NCBI GenBank assembly: GCA_964017235.1
Contig: OZ024930.1
Coordinates: 155,124,221 to 155,188,220 of the forward strand
Length of the DNA: 64,000 nucleotides
Direction: 5' to 3'
DNA from: Sabellastarte sp. h YS-2021
Taxonomy: Eukaryota; Annelida; Polychaeta; Sabellida; Sabellidae
Shown here: in pieces, positions 23,634-35,990 of the stretch
How the letters are laid out: every line of letters begins with the position of its first letter
Position numbering within the stretch: the first letter of the stretch is position 1
Program-made: the position numbers and the translations under genes
Notes under the pieces: generated by a model
The model's database searches: none
What the model saw: the letters and a program-made list of their open reading frames with translations, nothing else
What the model was told of the DNA's origin: nothing

Positions 23634-26170
23634 AACCAGTAAATATAAAAATGTTTTAAAATGGTTTAAATGTTTACAAAACGTTAAAGGTCATAGGAAG
23701 CATTTTGAGAACTATTGTCAATAGACACACATAGATGTCAAACTTCAATTTTTGTAAAAATAAGATGCGTCCGAACAAGGTTACATGCTATATTCAACCA
23801 TTTTCTGTCAGTTTTTTCAAGCTTTTCACAACTGTCGCCATTACTGTTCACTCGATAACTTTCGTAGAAAATACTAGCTGTGACGTCACAGGTTCATTAG
23901 TTTGTAAACAAACTGCCATAGTAAGCTATTTCATGTACATATTTATTTTCTGTGTGTTGGAATGTTTTTTTTTGTTGATGTAATACATCAATCTGGCACA
24001 GTAAATTACAAAATTAGCCTTGATAAGATTGTTGGTATTTTTCCAAATAAAAATACACATGTTTGAAGAGGAAATATAGTCAAATTGTCTTTTCATATAT
24101 CTATCAACATTTTCAAAAGTATGCATTTATTTTCAGTGTTTTTGAATACAATTTATTTGTTATGTTAAATATATCAGCGTACAACAACAAACTACACAAT
24201 TAGCCTTTGGAGACCTTTATATTACCCTCATATTAATAATTATATGTTTAGGGAAGTAGGAACAAGTTTCATAAATAACACATGTACATGTATAGTACAT
24301 ATATGCGGGACCATTTTTATGATAAATTTGAATAGATTTTTCCTTGTTTCAAAAACTTATCTTACCACAAAATAATCATTAAATAAACACTGAATCAATA
24401 TGTGAGAGATTTGGCCCATGCAAGGATATGTAATGTTCGCACTGTAACCAAAACCCATTGCAAGACTTTCAAGCACAAAACCTGTACATATATCTGACTG
24501 TGGTGTAGATATTGTTCCAACTTCAGTTTTTTTTTCAGGAAATGTTTAAACTATGTAAGTGATTAGCCTTTACACAAGCTATCTACATAACCAAAATTTA
24601 CTTACGTATACTTGAAAAGGTGTAATTAAAGAGTACTGTTACTGATTTTTGTCTCTGACACCAATATATGTCGAAATATGTTGCATTAAATCCAAATAAA
24701 TTCAATTCAGTTCCATTTACAACAATGTTGAGTGCAGTATTGGCCAGATCTGTCCAAATTCTTTAAAAAGTTCAGTTTTGACTTTAATATTTCTACAGCT
24801 CATAGAATATGCAATAAAGCATTTCCTTATAGAATTTTACTAGTTTAATACTTTCTGACAAAACCAACTGTAAGCTTTTGAATTGATACATGTACATTGG
24901 CAATATTTTGTTCTTATAATTTGAGTCTTTATCAAGACTGTGAAAGTTAGCAGAGGAAGAAAGTGAGAAATGCAAGTATATATTCCAAGTTAGACAAGTG
25001 AACACATATTCCGTATGCTGGCTGACTTTCATCTTAGTGTTTATATTTACTGAGATGGTTCTAAAACCAGAGAAAAATTAGGTGACGGCTGATAAAAAGC
25101 AGCAACATGTGAATAAATAAGATTGATGGGCTGTTTTTGCTTCTATGTGAACTAAAACTTTAAAAAAAAGAAAAAATACTTACACCCACTTAATTCCCTC
25201 AGTGTGTATTTATATGTTTATCTCAGAACTAAACAAACTACGCCATGAACCTGTGACATCATCAATTATCATCTACAAGAAAAACAACATGTGGAGAAAA
25301 ACAACATGTCTTTTCACAGCACTCTGGGATCATTTGTGACTCTACTACCATATATTTCTTAAAAACAACCACAGTTTCCATTTCATTAAGCGTTTATCCA
25401 TTTAAAAAAGTAAATTCACAGTTTTCATGAAAAATGTTTCCTATGACCTTTAAACCCCAATTTGGGTTATTAAACGTTTCCAAGTAAACGATTACACTAT
25501 AATGTTTAAAAATAATAATGCTTTATTAACTTTCTCTACACAATTGTTTTTTGCTGAAAACATTTATTAAACGATTATAAAATAACTAAAAAATAGGTTT
25601 GACTGGAAATGTTTTTTAAAAACATTTAAAAATTAGGAGAAGAATGAAGGTTATGCTGAAAATGTTTTTCAAACATTCACTATGAAATATTTGAAAAACA
25701 GTATACATTAAATGTTTAAACAACATTTGTTGAAATTTGTTTTTGCATGTTTCCTCTAAAATGTTTTAGAAACATTTAATAGCAACTTTGAAATGTTTTT
25801 TATCAAATAATTTGATAACATTCTACCACAAATGTTTTTATACTCATATTTTCAGAATGCTTATTAAACATCAAAATTGTCCCACATTCAATCCCTAAAA
25901 GTAAGAATTATAAGCCACTTTTTTACAATTTTAAAAATAAACATAATATTTTCATAAGTTTCATAACCTAAAACGATATTGATTTGATCTCTTACCCTAA
26001 TAAAGGTTAGTATTGCTAAGCAATGCCAAAGAAATATTGTCACATGTTTATAACATTTGTCATTAAATATTTTATAAACGGTGCAAATAAAACGTTTTAA
26101 AAACCTATAAATAGTGGTTTTCATACCCATTATTTTTTAACCAAAGATTTCCTTTGAAACGTTTGCCAAA
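23634..26170 (+). mobile_element. Palindrome-rich MITE, copy A, split by a TTAA-flanked element
   Basis: The left end (23634-23687: ACCAGTAAATATAAAAATG, TTAAAATGGTTTAAATG) and the body (25450-26170) align in order with the MITE at 36336-37123. Shared body landmarks include CGTTTCCAAGTAAACG, AGGTTTGACTGGAAA, AATGAAGGTTATGCTGAAAA and CAATCCCTAAAAGTAAGAAT. The gap between left end and body is filled by a separate element (23688-25449). The right terminus has decayed and its terminal inverted repeat is no longer visible. No transposase is encoded. Confidence 0.7.
23688..25449. mobile_element. Non-autonomous DNA transposon with long TIRs and TTAA target duplication (Kolobok/piggyBac-like)
   Basis: The termini are inverted: AGGTCATAGGAAGCATTTT on the left and the reverse complement of AGGTCATAGGAAACATTTT on the right, one mismatch in 19. 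Both ends are flanked by TTAA (23684-23687 and 25450-25453). The inverted homology continues weakly for about 225 bases (for example CACAGGTTCAT with TTTGT on both arms near 23890 and 25235). Kolobok and piggyBac elements both target TTAA; a purine-purine (AG) terminus fits Kolobok better than the CCY start of piggyBac. No transposase frame is seen in the interior. It sits inside a MITE copy, so it is younger than that MITE. Confidence 0.65.
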
Positions 26171-26714
26171 CACACAAAAAATATTTACTGCAAAAGGTAG
26201 GCTTGAACCATTTTGGTTGCCCTCCGGTTGCACTGTTTGTCTGTTTGCAAGACACAGAATTGTGGTCACATTTTCACATAGGATGGAATACCCATGGCTC
26301 GGGCATCTGTAAAGGCTCCCAATCTGAATCCGGATAACAATTTTTTCTTGTATTTTTCTAACCTAAGGTGGGGTTTACATATGGCTTGGTCCTCACATTT
26401 TTTTCAGCTGATGGTTTGTGCATTATCAGGCACTGTTTGTTTATCTGATTTCTTGACTTAGTTTAATATAACAGTGATTAACTGAAATCTCAAGTAACTC
26501 TAGAGGTACCACAATACAACTTAAGCTACTCTTACAAATCATCGTACGTGTATGAACACGTAAGTATGCTATGAATATTGTTGAAAACACAACTGTAGCC
26601 TGGTAGTGGGGTAGTGGACATTTTCACATATAAACAAGGTGTATTCTCCCAACAAGAGTGTCACTATGTGAAAATCCAATTACAGACTGCGACTAGCTAC
26701 AGGCAGAACAGTGG
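26171..26714. other. Non-coding spacer
   Basis: No domain or repeat recognised. Confidence 0.4.
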
Positions 26715-26722
26715 GTTTATAT

Positions 26723-27210
26723 TAGGGATGGGTCGGTAGTTCCGGTATCTCGGTATCGAGACCATTTTACTGAAATACCGTAATGAGATTTTACAACCGC
26801 CACTTCGCTTTTCAGCACATATAATGGAAGCAAGAGTTAAAATATTAGAAACATACCCTAAATCTGAAGAAACTATAAGCTTTTATTTCATATATTCGTC
26901 CATTTAGACTTTTATAGCGATACGTTGAGCAGAACTGCCATGTTTTGGTTACGACACTTTATAACCTCATTTTCGCTTGTCAACTAATATAAATGAAGGG
27001 AAACTTAAAATGGTGGACAGAAACCAGAAATATCAAGATATTTTATCTTTTTATTGCATATTTCGTGCATTTGGGAGCTTTTATTGCGACGTTGTTATCC
27101 TAAACGTCCATGTTTGTTTGGGGAGAACTAAAACGCGGAGTCCCGAATTCGGTACGGTTTTGCATTGGCGACCTCCCGATGTACATATTTTTCATACCGA
27201 CCCATCCCTA
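26723..27210. mobile_element. hAT-type MITE, 488 bp, with perfect 8-bp target-site duplication
   Basis: The 16-bp terminal inverted repeats are perfect: TAGGGATGGGTCGGTA at 26723 and its reverse complement ending at 27210. The flanks are identical 8-mers, GTTTATAT at 26715-26722 and 27211-27218. An 8-bp duplication with a YAGGG-type terminus is the signature of the hAT superfamily. The interior has no transposase, so it depends on an autonomous relative. It contains two related segments with CATATTCGTCCATTTAGACTTTTATAGCG and CATATTTCGTGCATTTGGGAGC-like wording, suggesting an internal duplication. Intact ends and flanks indicate a relatively recent insertion. Confidence 0.93.
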
Positions 27211-27218
27211 GTTTATAT

Positions 27219-27643
27219 ACACATGAGTATATCATAAGACACCTGCAAGCACTGTAAGAACACATAAAAGACACTTGCAGTCATGAGGAGCACTTACAAC
27301 ACTGGCAAGGAAAACGCACTTGCCCAAGTATCTTAGTAAATTTCCCTTGAGACATGGATGTGTTTGTAGCCATACTGCCTGCACTCAGAGTATAATATGC
27401 GTGCCAATTTTCATTGCAGGGTCTCTGCAACCTTGAAATTCTGTTACAAAATCGCACATGTAGCTTAAGTGATGCAAATTAGCCAAATTTTCTCTATAAC
27501 TAGGACATACGTGCACATACGATGGGATGTAAGAGAGGCTTTAGAAATGCATAATGTTATCTACCTTGACATGTAACTGCAATAGCATGACATACATGGG
27601 ACTAAGATGAAAGACACTGCAATAACAATACATTGAACACCTA
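27219..27643 (-). other. Presumed 3' flank/UTR of the transmembrane-protein exon
   Basis: Lies just downstream of the stop of the minus-strand exon ending at 27644. No AATAAA was found close to the stop on the minus strand, so the polyadenylation site is unresolved. Confidence 0.3.
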
Positions 27644-28065
27644 TCAGACTGAGGTGGAATCTTGAATCAATGGCTGACAACCACCTCCAATACTCATAGT
27701 ATCATAGTCACCGTAGACCACTTCTGTGTTGACCAGAGACTCATTTATGTCAGTTTCCTCTGTCACCTCAAACTGTCCATCTCTGCTGGAAGCCTCTACT
27801 CGGCTGTAACAGACTCTGCAAAGCTTTACTATGGTGGCCAGAACCACTACTATTATGGCTAATGATATGATGACAGCAACAGTCAGCCTCCAGTTGGAAA
27901 TTCCTTCATGATCCTCAATTGCTGCAAAGTTTCTACCCATCACCCAGTAGCCATTGGGTTCAGGATAGACATAGGTCTGATTATTCTTGACTAGAAGACG
28001 ATAAGGCATGAACCTGGAATTGGTGGATATCCACATCATGAACCAACCTTTCAACACATGTAACC
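27644..28065 (-). CDS. Probable terminal exon of a host single-pass membrane protein
   Basis: A minus-strand open frame of about 140 codons behind a good acceptor (a pyrimidine-poor but canonical TTACAAG/GG at 28066), entering in phase 1. The peptide has an ectodomain part with an N-glycosylation sequon (NQT) and aromatic-rich text (GYWVMGRNF). A strong transmembrane helix follows (about 25 residues, LTVAVIISLAIIVVVLATIV). The tail is about 55 residues, basic next to the membrane (KLCRVCYSRV) then acidic and Ser/Thr-rich, ending in TSV at the stop. This order fits the C-terminus of a type I plasma-membrane protein, and a C-terminal S/T-x-V is the class I PDZ-ligand form. It is free of stops in a repeat-rich area, which supports a real exon. 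I do not recognise the family. Confidence 0.6.
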
Positions 28066-30099
28066 CTTGTAATATGTAATAACTTGTATATTTACATTGA
28101 TTATTTCAACTGTCTTCTTGAAAGACTATGCATTTGCAAATCATAACCTTGACTTAGAAGGTATCCATATTATGAAACGAGTGATGTTTATTCAGTTTAT
28201 TATTATAACTGCACTTGTGAATGTACTACTCATATATATATGTGTGATATACAATATCCAATCACGACTAATATCCTTTAAGTAAAGACATCACTTTAAT
28301 CTATGTCTCAGAAGAGAAACTGGTATTAATATCCAATATGTTGAAACACAATTTTTTTTAACATGACACGAGATAACCTGAGACTGATGTTTAAAGACAG
28401 ACAAAAAGCTTATTTTTTGCATCTATGTTCAACAAATTACTTATGGCTATGATAAATAACAATAAAGACGACAAATTTGATATATACTCAGTGTTGTATT
28501 AAATTTAAAACAGAATGGTAATAGTTAATATCCACACTGTATTTTACAAAGTCGTATTTTATCCCTGAAACTGTTCTGCAGGTTTTTTCTCAGTTAAACT
28601 AGCATAAACTGATCTGCTTGATGTACATTTATTTGACTTTGAAGTATCACAAAACAATTTAAGATTTCATTAGAAGACTCTTTTTTCAGTTCCTCCGTCA
28701 CTACCTTTGATCGTAAATAAGTTTGTGTTTAATATTTTATTTTCCGAATTTCCAAATATTCCCCATAGTCTTTCAATCATCTTTCGTAAAAAAATCCTCA
28801 CCCTCAATGGTAAGGCATTATTTGGACTGCCTGAGAGCACAAGTTTTTTTCCCTTCAATTTCTGTTGTCAATTTTCCCGACTAGTGTGGAGTCTTTACTT
28901 TGTAAGGTTGTTTCCTTGTCTTAAGAAAGAGTGGGATGCAACAGAAGCACAGGCGTCTAGGTCTCCTAGGTCTCTTCCTTCCTCTTTGTGGCTCCCTTCA
29001 ATAACATCACCCCTCAGGAAAGAGAAAGTCTTTTTATTTTATCCAAGTGAAAGTATAGACAGCCTTGTGCTTTCTGCTTTATGGTTGTGAGAGTAATTAT
29101 TTATTTTCTCCAGATTAGACCCATTCTGAGTAAATAGCACTCGCAAATCTATGTCAGAAGAAAGCTGCAATTTCTGCTATAAGCACAGGGGAGGGAGGGG
29201 TTATTTCTATTTTAGGGCGTCTAACTAAAACTATTTTATATAAGTGCTAAAGCTGATGGATTGACAAATTTACACCTAGCTGGCAAAGTTCTGTGCTGGC
29301 CTCACGAGTTACATAAGAGCACAACATATATTTAAGTCACCAGGGCTTGTTTGTGTGGTAATATCTCTTTGGTTTCATAAGTTTACACGAGTAGAGCTTC
29401 CTTTTTAGATTGGATAGAGTCACCTTAACATGCACTGTGTCACCAGCGAGTAGCAGATTTTTAAAATGTTTGAAAAAACCCTGACACAAGCTCTGATGTT
29501 GTAAACTAAAATATACACACCGGAGGAGTGAAAGGGACTGGGATGATTATGTGAAGCTTGTATTAAAGGTTATACTATCAACATACAAGATCTATTTTGG
29601 GTGTCATCAGTAAAAGGTTGTGATGTTTAATTAAAATATGAGTTGTTATAACCACATGGGACTGTGTGAACACGGCTTTATATTTAAGCATCAGCCTAAC
29701 ATAAGAATCTGCAGTGATGAGGGGCTATATCTATTGCTCTAGTGACAGTACAGGCAGTGACGCCTCCCTGTGTAACCACAGGGGGTTGTATCTGTTCTGT
29801 ATGTATTCTGCTACCTTACAATACCTTTTATGTCATTCCAGTCTTCATGTTTCCCCAGTCAAATTGTATGTCTGATATAAAATTAGTGTGGCTTTTTATT
29901 ATAATTCCAGGATATTTTCTGTGTCTTTGCAGTGCCTATTTTGTGTCAAACTATGCCTGTTGTCCTTGCAAATTCTGATTTTCTTCTGCAGCAAAACCCT
30001 AGCTAGAGGTTTGTACCTGGGTTTCACAGGAGGTACAACATTCCTCCTCTCTCTTTTTTATCATCTTTAACTGTTAAAAATACCACTTGTAGCATGATT
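28066..30099. other. Non-coding, presumed intron or upstream region
   Basis: No further exon of the membrane protein was recognised. The frame at 28707-29090 has no domain. Confidence 0.35.
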
Positions 30100-30325
30100 T
30101 GGGTATATTTATTATTTATTTTTTTCAACACTGTATAGTCAATATAACAACGGGTAGTTATATGGGCAGAGGATACCAGTACATACAGCTGCTCAAAGTT
30201 CTGTACTCTAAACTGCTGACCACCAGTAAGAAACTATCATCTTTCCCACATAAGGTTTGGGGGTTTGAACTGCCGACCTCAGAGGTGGGAGGAGACTATG
30301 TTACCACTGCGACACTGTGGTAGAT
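30100..30325 (-). repeat. tRNA-derived SINE, copy 2 (old)
   Basis: Same family as the 33.4 kb copy, in the same (minus) orientation. Shared blocks are TTTTCAACACTGTA, AACGGGTAGTTATATGGGCAGAGGA, CCAGTACATACAG, TTCTGTACT...AAACTGCTGACC and TTTCCCACATAAGG. The B box is decayed (GGGTTTGAACTGCC on the plus strand), so its pol III promoter is unlikely to work. Confidence 0.8.
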
Positions 30326-33300
30326 TTGTGTATATGGAATATTTCCATTTGATTATGAATAATTTATGTAATTGACATCATATCAAGTAGTTTAAGTTTT
30401 TACTTTTGTTCGTACATTTTACTTAGTTTTGCATTATTTATAAAGCTGAAGATCTTTTGCATTAGTCCATTAATTTGGCTTGAAGGTTCATTATGCTTCG
30501 CGGAAACAGAACAGATCAGTGTTACCCCATTACAATATAGTTGGATCAGTGTTATGGCCTGAAAGCTAGTTATAAAGGTGGATATTGTGTATATTTCAGG
30601 GCATTAGAATAAATAGTTTGGTTATAATATCCTACACAATGTTCACACATTAACGTTTTACTGCTTAGGATTTAATGTAACACAAATGACATCTTAACGC
30701 TTATTGTGAAGCCCACGGAGAATAGAATGCTTCATTGTATTTGAAAATGAATTAAGAAAACAACGAGCTTCATTTCAAATGTAAAACCCTATTCCATCTT
30801 TTCAAATGTAAAAGCCTATTCCATCTTGATCTATGCTCACTGTACGGCCAACAGAGGGATAATTTTATATTTTTATTGCCATGTTCAACCCATTGCGTGT
30901 TGGTTCCTTTTTGTATACAATTCCTTCATACCTTTAGATGTCCATTGAATTTTCTCTCTTTTCGTAGTTTTAAGCTTGTTTTCAAATTGTGAACATTGAC
31001 CTTTTAACCCCCTCATTATAGTTTGTGAGTCTAAGTTGACACTGTATGTTTTCCCGTCATCGAGGGAAGTAGTATTACACATGCCTCAGGATAACACAGT
31101 TTATGACATAAGTGAATACTTTAATAAAATAAGAATACTAATGGTCAAATCTCACATAAACAAGAAGGATCCTGATATTGCGGGGATATCTCTTCTAAGT
31201 CACATGTATTTTTTCTTTTCAAATATACCTGCAACAAAATATCACTTTACAAAAGAGAAATCAGCTGAACAAATCAATATGAGTTGCATTTTGCTAACAA
31301 CTCTCTTAAACCAAACAAAGAAAATTAAATACGTTATCACAACATTTTAAAGGCAGTAGTTCTATATTGATTATGTAAGCAACAAATGATAGATTCAGTT
31401 GGAATTAAGCACTTAAATTTGGAGAATAGATCTTTAATTTTTTTCTCTTAGATTACGATTTATGTTAGCCACACACAATAAAACTTCTTGAACACTTAAG
31501 CTCACATATATGTTACAAAACCTTGAGCACTCTTTTATATATCGTCATACCTACTATTTTCATCAGTTAATGATTAAATTTTATCATTACAGTTATATTT
31601 ATTGGATAAATTGTGTAAAACATTTTACCTGTATGATGCAGTATGGATCCAAATAACTGTAACATTCACTGAAAACCTGAATGTGAGAGTCATTCAAATG
31701 TCAAATTATTCATTAATTCTGTGGCTTATAGAATACATCATTGGAATTTGTTCACATATCATTAAACATTTGACAGCAAAAGCTACAATAACAGATGTGC
31801 TTATTTCATCACAACAACATGGAGTATGGAATAACACTGTGTTGACTCAGAATGTTTATAGGATAGAGGACGTTATGGACAATACAGGTGACGTAATATA
31901 TTAGTACATTATGACTCCATCATGAGGCCCTATTGTGTTTTAACGGGAGTAAATGCTTTGGGCATCCGCACGTCAGTATGTTTTACTGTCAAACCCCAGA
32001 GAAACAAGCAGGGATTTGTAGAGTATGTTTGTTTAGTTTATTAATGTACTCTGTATCTTTAAAAATATAAAGTTATAAAGTGCTTATCCCAATGGCAATT
32101 ATTATTATTAGTACAACATTTGCCATATTATTTTTATTAACATATAAATATAACACTAAAATATATTGTTATTTAGTGGCATAGATAATTAGCATATTCA
32201 TTATTGTGTCATGGACGGCACTGTTTTTGCTAGATTGTTTTTCTTTAAAACTGTATATCCATAGAAAATTTCTCAGCTGATTTACTGTAATTTTGAAATT
32301 TAATATTTCCCTTCTGTTCATGATGGACCAATGGGTATTTGTTTCCTTTTGTTTATGGCCAAGAATATGATATTGACTTTGTCGTCATGCCAAAGAAATT
32401 CATTATTACGAAAATAAATGCATAGCACGTATGAAAAAAATCCTTAGCTTAATAATAAATTACAGGGCATAAATGTTGCCTTCCATTTTCAACGAGAAGA
32501 CTGGACTAAGTTTATTTTTCTAAACAGAATTCAATATGCATTGACTTTAAAAACTTGAGAACTGCTCACTGAACGGATACCATCCTCATAATTTTTACAC
32601 CGATATGATTGTATTAATCAGGAAATGCTGAGCATATCATTTCTAGATGTGCATGAATCACGTTTATTATCCCAAGCTCAACAAGGTTTTACAGGAGCCT
32701 CAACCAGTACAGTCAGTAACTGATTCACACTCAGTTGGTGAAATTCTAGAAGGACGTCTTGGATCATCTAGCGATTCTGTTTACTGATTGGTCAAAGACA
32801 TCATTGCCCCAGAAATGTTATCTCAGTTTGGTGATTGGATAGAATACAGTATCCGTATCCGACACTAGATATTACCTGAGTTGTGGAAATGGGTGTTGTT
32901 TAGATTAATGTAATTTAAATTTAAACATTTCTACTTATATAAATTCCTTGTTAATCATGTTAAATGCTAATGTTATAAAATTATTCAACCAGTTGATAAT
33001 ATGATCATACAAATATTGTTGCCATACCTTATATCCTGCACATTCCCTGGAGACCGCAAAAGAAAATTGATATTAAAATTCCTTAGTTTTCATGCAATTC
33101 CCAACCTGTGAACTTTCAATGTAGGAAAGTCTATCACCCAAGGCACTCAACTGTGCCCAAATCTGTTGATTTATATGATTTTAACTGATACTTGATTCAA
33201 CAACTATGTCTCAACTGTGCATCTTTGCTAGACCTGAAAAGCAGGGGAGGAGGACACATCTAAATTCCAGTCTGAATTTTGCAAAAACTGACTTATATCA

Positions 33301-33371
33301 AGGTCTCATTCACTTGTGATGTTGGAATTATCAGAAAAAATACTTGCCCGGATGCAGGGTAGCTGGATCCC
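30326..33371. other. Non-coding spacer
   Basis: AT-rich. Frames at 31036-31350 and 31602-31904 are open but show no recognisable domain or splice context that I can defend. Confidence 0.35.
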
Positions 33372-33382
33372 AATGACTGTGT

Positions 33383-33625
33383 TTGTTTGTTTATTTGGGG
33401 TTTTACGTCGCTTTCAACACTGTACAGGTCATATCACGACGGGTAGTTGGAAGGGCAGAGGAAACCAGTACATATAGTTCGCTAGGGTTCTGTACTGTAA
33501 ACTGCCGACCAACGGCAAGCAACTACCAGCTTTCCCACTTAAGGCCATGACGGGGATCGAACCCCGGCCGCAAAGGTGGGAGGCGAGAGTGTTACCACTC
33601 TGCCACCGTGCCCCCCCCCCCCCCC
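33383..33625 (-). mobile_element. tRNA-derived SINE, copy 3 (young, intact pol III promoter)
   Basis: Full-length SINE reading right to left. The A box TGGCAGAGTGG (33595-33605) and B box GGTTCGATCCC (33553-33563) both match the pol III consensus. The body shares blocks with copies 1 and 2, and the conserved 3' segment contains GGGTTTTACGTCGC-type sequence on the plus strand, ending in GTTT repeats. Flanks are an 11-bp direct duplication, AATGACTGTGT (33372-33382 and 33626-33636). The 5' end begins with a run of about 15 G (C on the plus strand). Clean boxes and duplication indicate recent insertion. The 3' segment resembles central/tail domains widespread in molluscan SINEs, which is recollection rather than a search result. 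Confidence 0.92.
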
Positions 33626-33636
33626 AATGACTGTGT

Positions 33637-34989
33637 CACAAAGTCCTCATCTGATACAAGCTGTAGTTGAAAAGGTATATGTGCTTCCTCCCTTGTGGAT
33701 CTGAAGTTGTAGCATTTATCTGCCATGATAAAATCAAACTGAAACACTAAGAAAACTGGAAGAATTTCTCTAGTGCATGCCTGTCGATAATCAAATCAAG
33801 AACGACAGCATGGTCATCCCAAAACAGTGTTCAACCGTCTGTCAGCCAATGAAAATTTATTTAACACAAATGGCCACAAGGGACCACATTCTACAAAATA
33901 GAGAGGGACTAACTATTTAGTAGAAAATGACTAACTATACATATTAATATGTAAGGTGGCGTCCCAGGAATGAGGATCCACACACCTAGATGTGCGAGCA
34001 CAGTATGACTGCCTGTTGCACTTCACTGTGAATGTATTAACGTAATGTATTATGGTTATTATTACATTATGATAGATACTGTCCCCGTAAATATGATTGA
34101 TATCATAAAGTAATTTTAGTATGGAGACCTAAATACATTTTTATCACATTATGCTATTATGTATGCTATTACAATGGTTCAATAGGTTTGATATTTTGGC
34201 AGTAACTTTGAATGTATTAGCAGTGAATATGTAACAGTAATATAATCCCAGTTTTGTCTGATTGTGTTGGGAAGTCGGGGACATGTAGTCTGAAAGGATT
34301 AAAATTTTAGTTTGTGATATCCCTGGTATTTTTGTTAGGTTTTCGAAGGCTTACTGTTTTATACAATACAATAGGTCTAAGTTAATTTTAGGCTTGCGTC
34401 TGGACAACACGCCTGTCAGTCCCCCGCCCCAAGGAAGTGTGTTGGTAACCTGAGCAAATTCGGGGAAGAGGGACAGCCTCTTGAGGGTTAAAGTTCAGAC
34501 ACTAGAGGGAAACGTTTGTTATCCAAGCAACCAGTAGTCATTGGCCTCTTTGTGGCTTCTAGGGGCCTTGAGGGCTGAGAGGGTTCAGTATATTGATTAC
34601 ATTTGAATTTCAGAGCTGGGACTGGACAGAAAAATTTTGCTCTGATGGAGGAAAATAATGAATGTTTTATGTTTTATTCGAAGATTTGTAGCGGCTAAAA
34701 TTTAGCCTAGACTTTTTTAGTTTATATGTATTTACAAACTGTATTAACTATTTATGCACTTATTTATCTTTTATGGTCTCTGAACTGTATTGTGAGATAT
34801 TGCTGATGACAACCCCAGGTTTTGCTTGGTTCAATTCTAAGGCACCGTCTAACCTGTTATCATTGTTCCTTCGCAGAAAAGAGCCAAAGTTGGGGTGATA
34901 CTGTCAAAATACACACATCCTTAGAAGCTTTTTTGTGTATTTATCAGATATACTCTGAACATTTGAACAAATGCAATATTTTGATTTCA
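33637..34989. other. Non-coding spacer, possibly including the 5' end of the old DIRS-like element
   Basis: No coding signal until the Cys-rich motif at about 35010. A GC-richer patch lies at 34390-34570. The 5' terminal repeat of the old plus-strand element should be here but could not be delimited. Confidence 0.35.
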
Positions 34990-34999
34990 CAATATAGGG

Positions 35000-35990
35000 A
35001 CAATGAAGGTTGCTATTGGATGTGTGAAGAGAGACACTTTCCCCCTACAGGCAAGAAGTGCCAGGTGCCTGGACGAGCTCTGGAAAGAAACGGAAGGAAG
35101 GTAATACTTTACAGAAAATAGCAGAAGTCGGGACTCTCTGTCAAGTGAAGGAGTATCTGCCAGTAAGACTGCACCTAGGCACAAAGGCAACCAAAGACTA
35201 ATAAGTTAAGTACTTGCCAAAAATCTCAGCTCGTGTAAAAGTAGCAAGTAGCAAAAGGCGCAAGTTGTATAGTGACAGTAGTGAGTCATCTAATTATGAC
35301 CTTGGTTTACCCTTGGTATTAGGTCTAAGATCATCCAAAAAAACAGAAAAGAATTGATAAAGCTGTTGCTGGACTACATAAGCAGCATGTACAAGGTAAT
35401 GACCAAAGTACCTAAATTAAGTTTAAAAGGTGGGGCTATGGATGTAGTTTTTCCAGAATCGAGCTGCTTGGCCTCATAAGCATATTCTTGGGGGTCCAAG
35501 TAGGCATCACATTAGTTATAAGATGGGTCTAACACAATTCATACAAGGCTTTGTGGAGAATGCTTTAGATTAGAAAGATTTAAATTGTAGGGAAAGAATG
35601 TTAATGTACCTTGGTGATCTCATGGAGGATGCGACAGATTTCAGTTGGGCAAATGCAAAAGCCTCACATGCAGCTTTGCTCTGTGAGATGGAACGTGTGT
35701 CAGTAACTTGCCGAGATACTAGTCGCATAGACAAGATTAGGAGGGATACGCCCAGAAACACCCAGCACCCAACAAACAAAATTGAGTTAGGGGTTCAGAT
35801 CCAGCTCGTATACCCTGGTTTTGCAAGACCTGTCAAAGTGGCATGTGTACCTATAACAAACATCACAAGGCTGCAGGCTATATTCACAAACATTTATGTG
35901 CATCCTGTCTGAATCAGGGGAAGGTTTTAGCCAATCATGAAAAATAGGGTCAGCTTAGCAAGAAAAGTCAAACAAAAAAATGAGTGAAGG
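35000..35990 (+). pseudogene. Gag remnant of the old DIRS-like element
   Basis: At about 35010-35060 a frame gives CEERHFPPTGKKC, matching the N-terminal Cys/His motif of the intact Gag at 44.4 kb (CGGQHKRPVGPKC). At 35460-35780 the conserved core follows: MLMYLGDLMEDATDFSWANA and KASHAALLCEME, next to MLEYLTELMEDAQDFGW in the intact copy. At 35840-35930, in another frame, comes the C-terminal zinc-finger region (HHKAAGYIHKHLCASC). Stops and shifts break the frame many times. Gag proteins of this group bind RNA and form the particle. Confidence 0.75.

Noticed and set aside
28707..29090. 127-codon plus-strand frame, hydrophobic and Ser/Phe-rich
   Set aside because: No motif or splice context; T-rich composition alone produces such frames.
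31602..31904. Open 100-codon plus-strand frame behind a possible acceptor
   Set aside because: No recognisable domain, no donor, and composition like the surrounding AT-rich DNA; not strong enough to call an exon.
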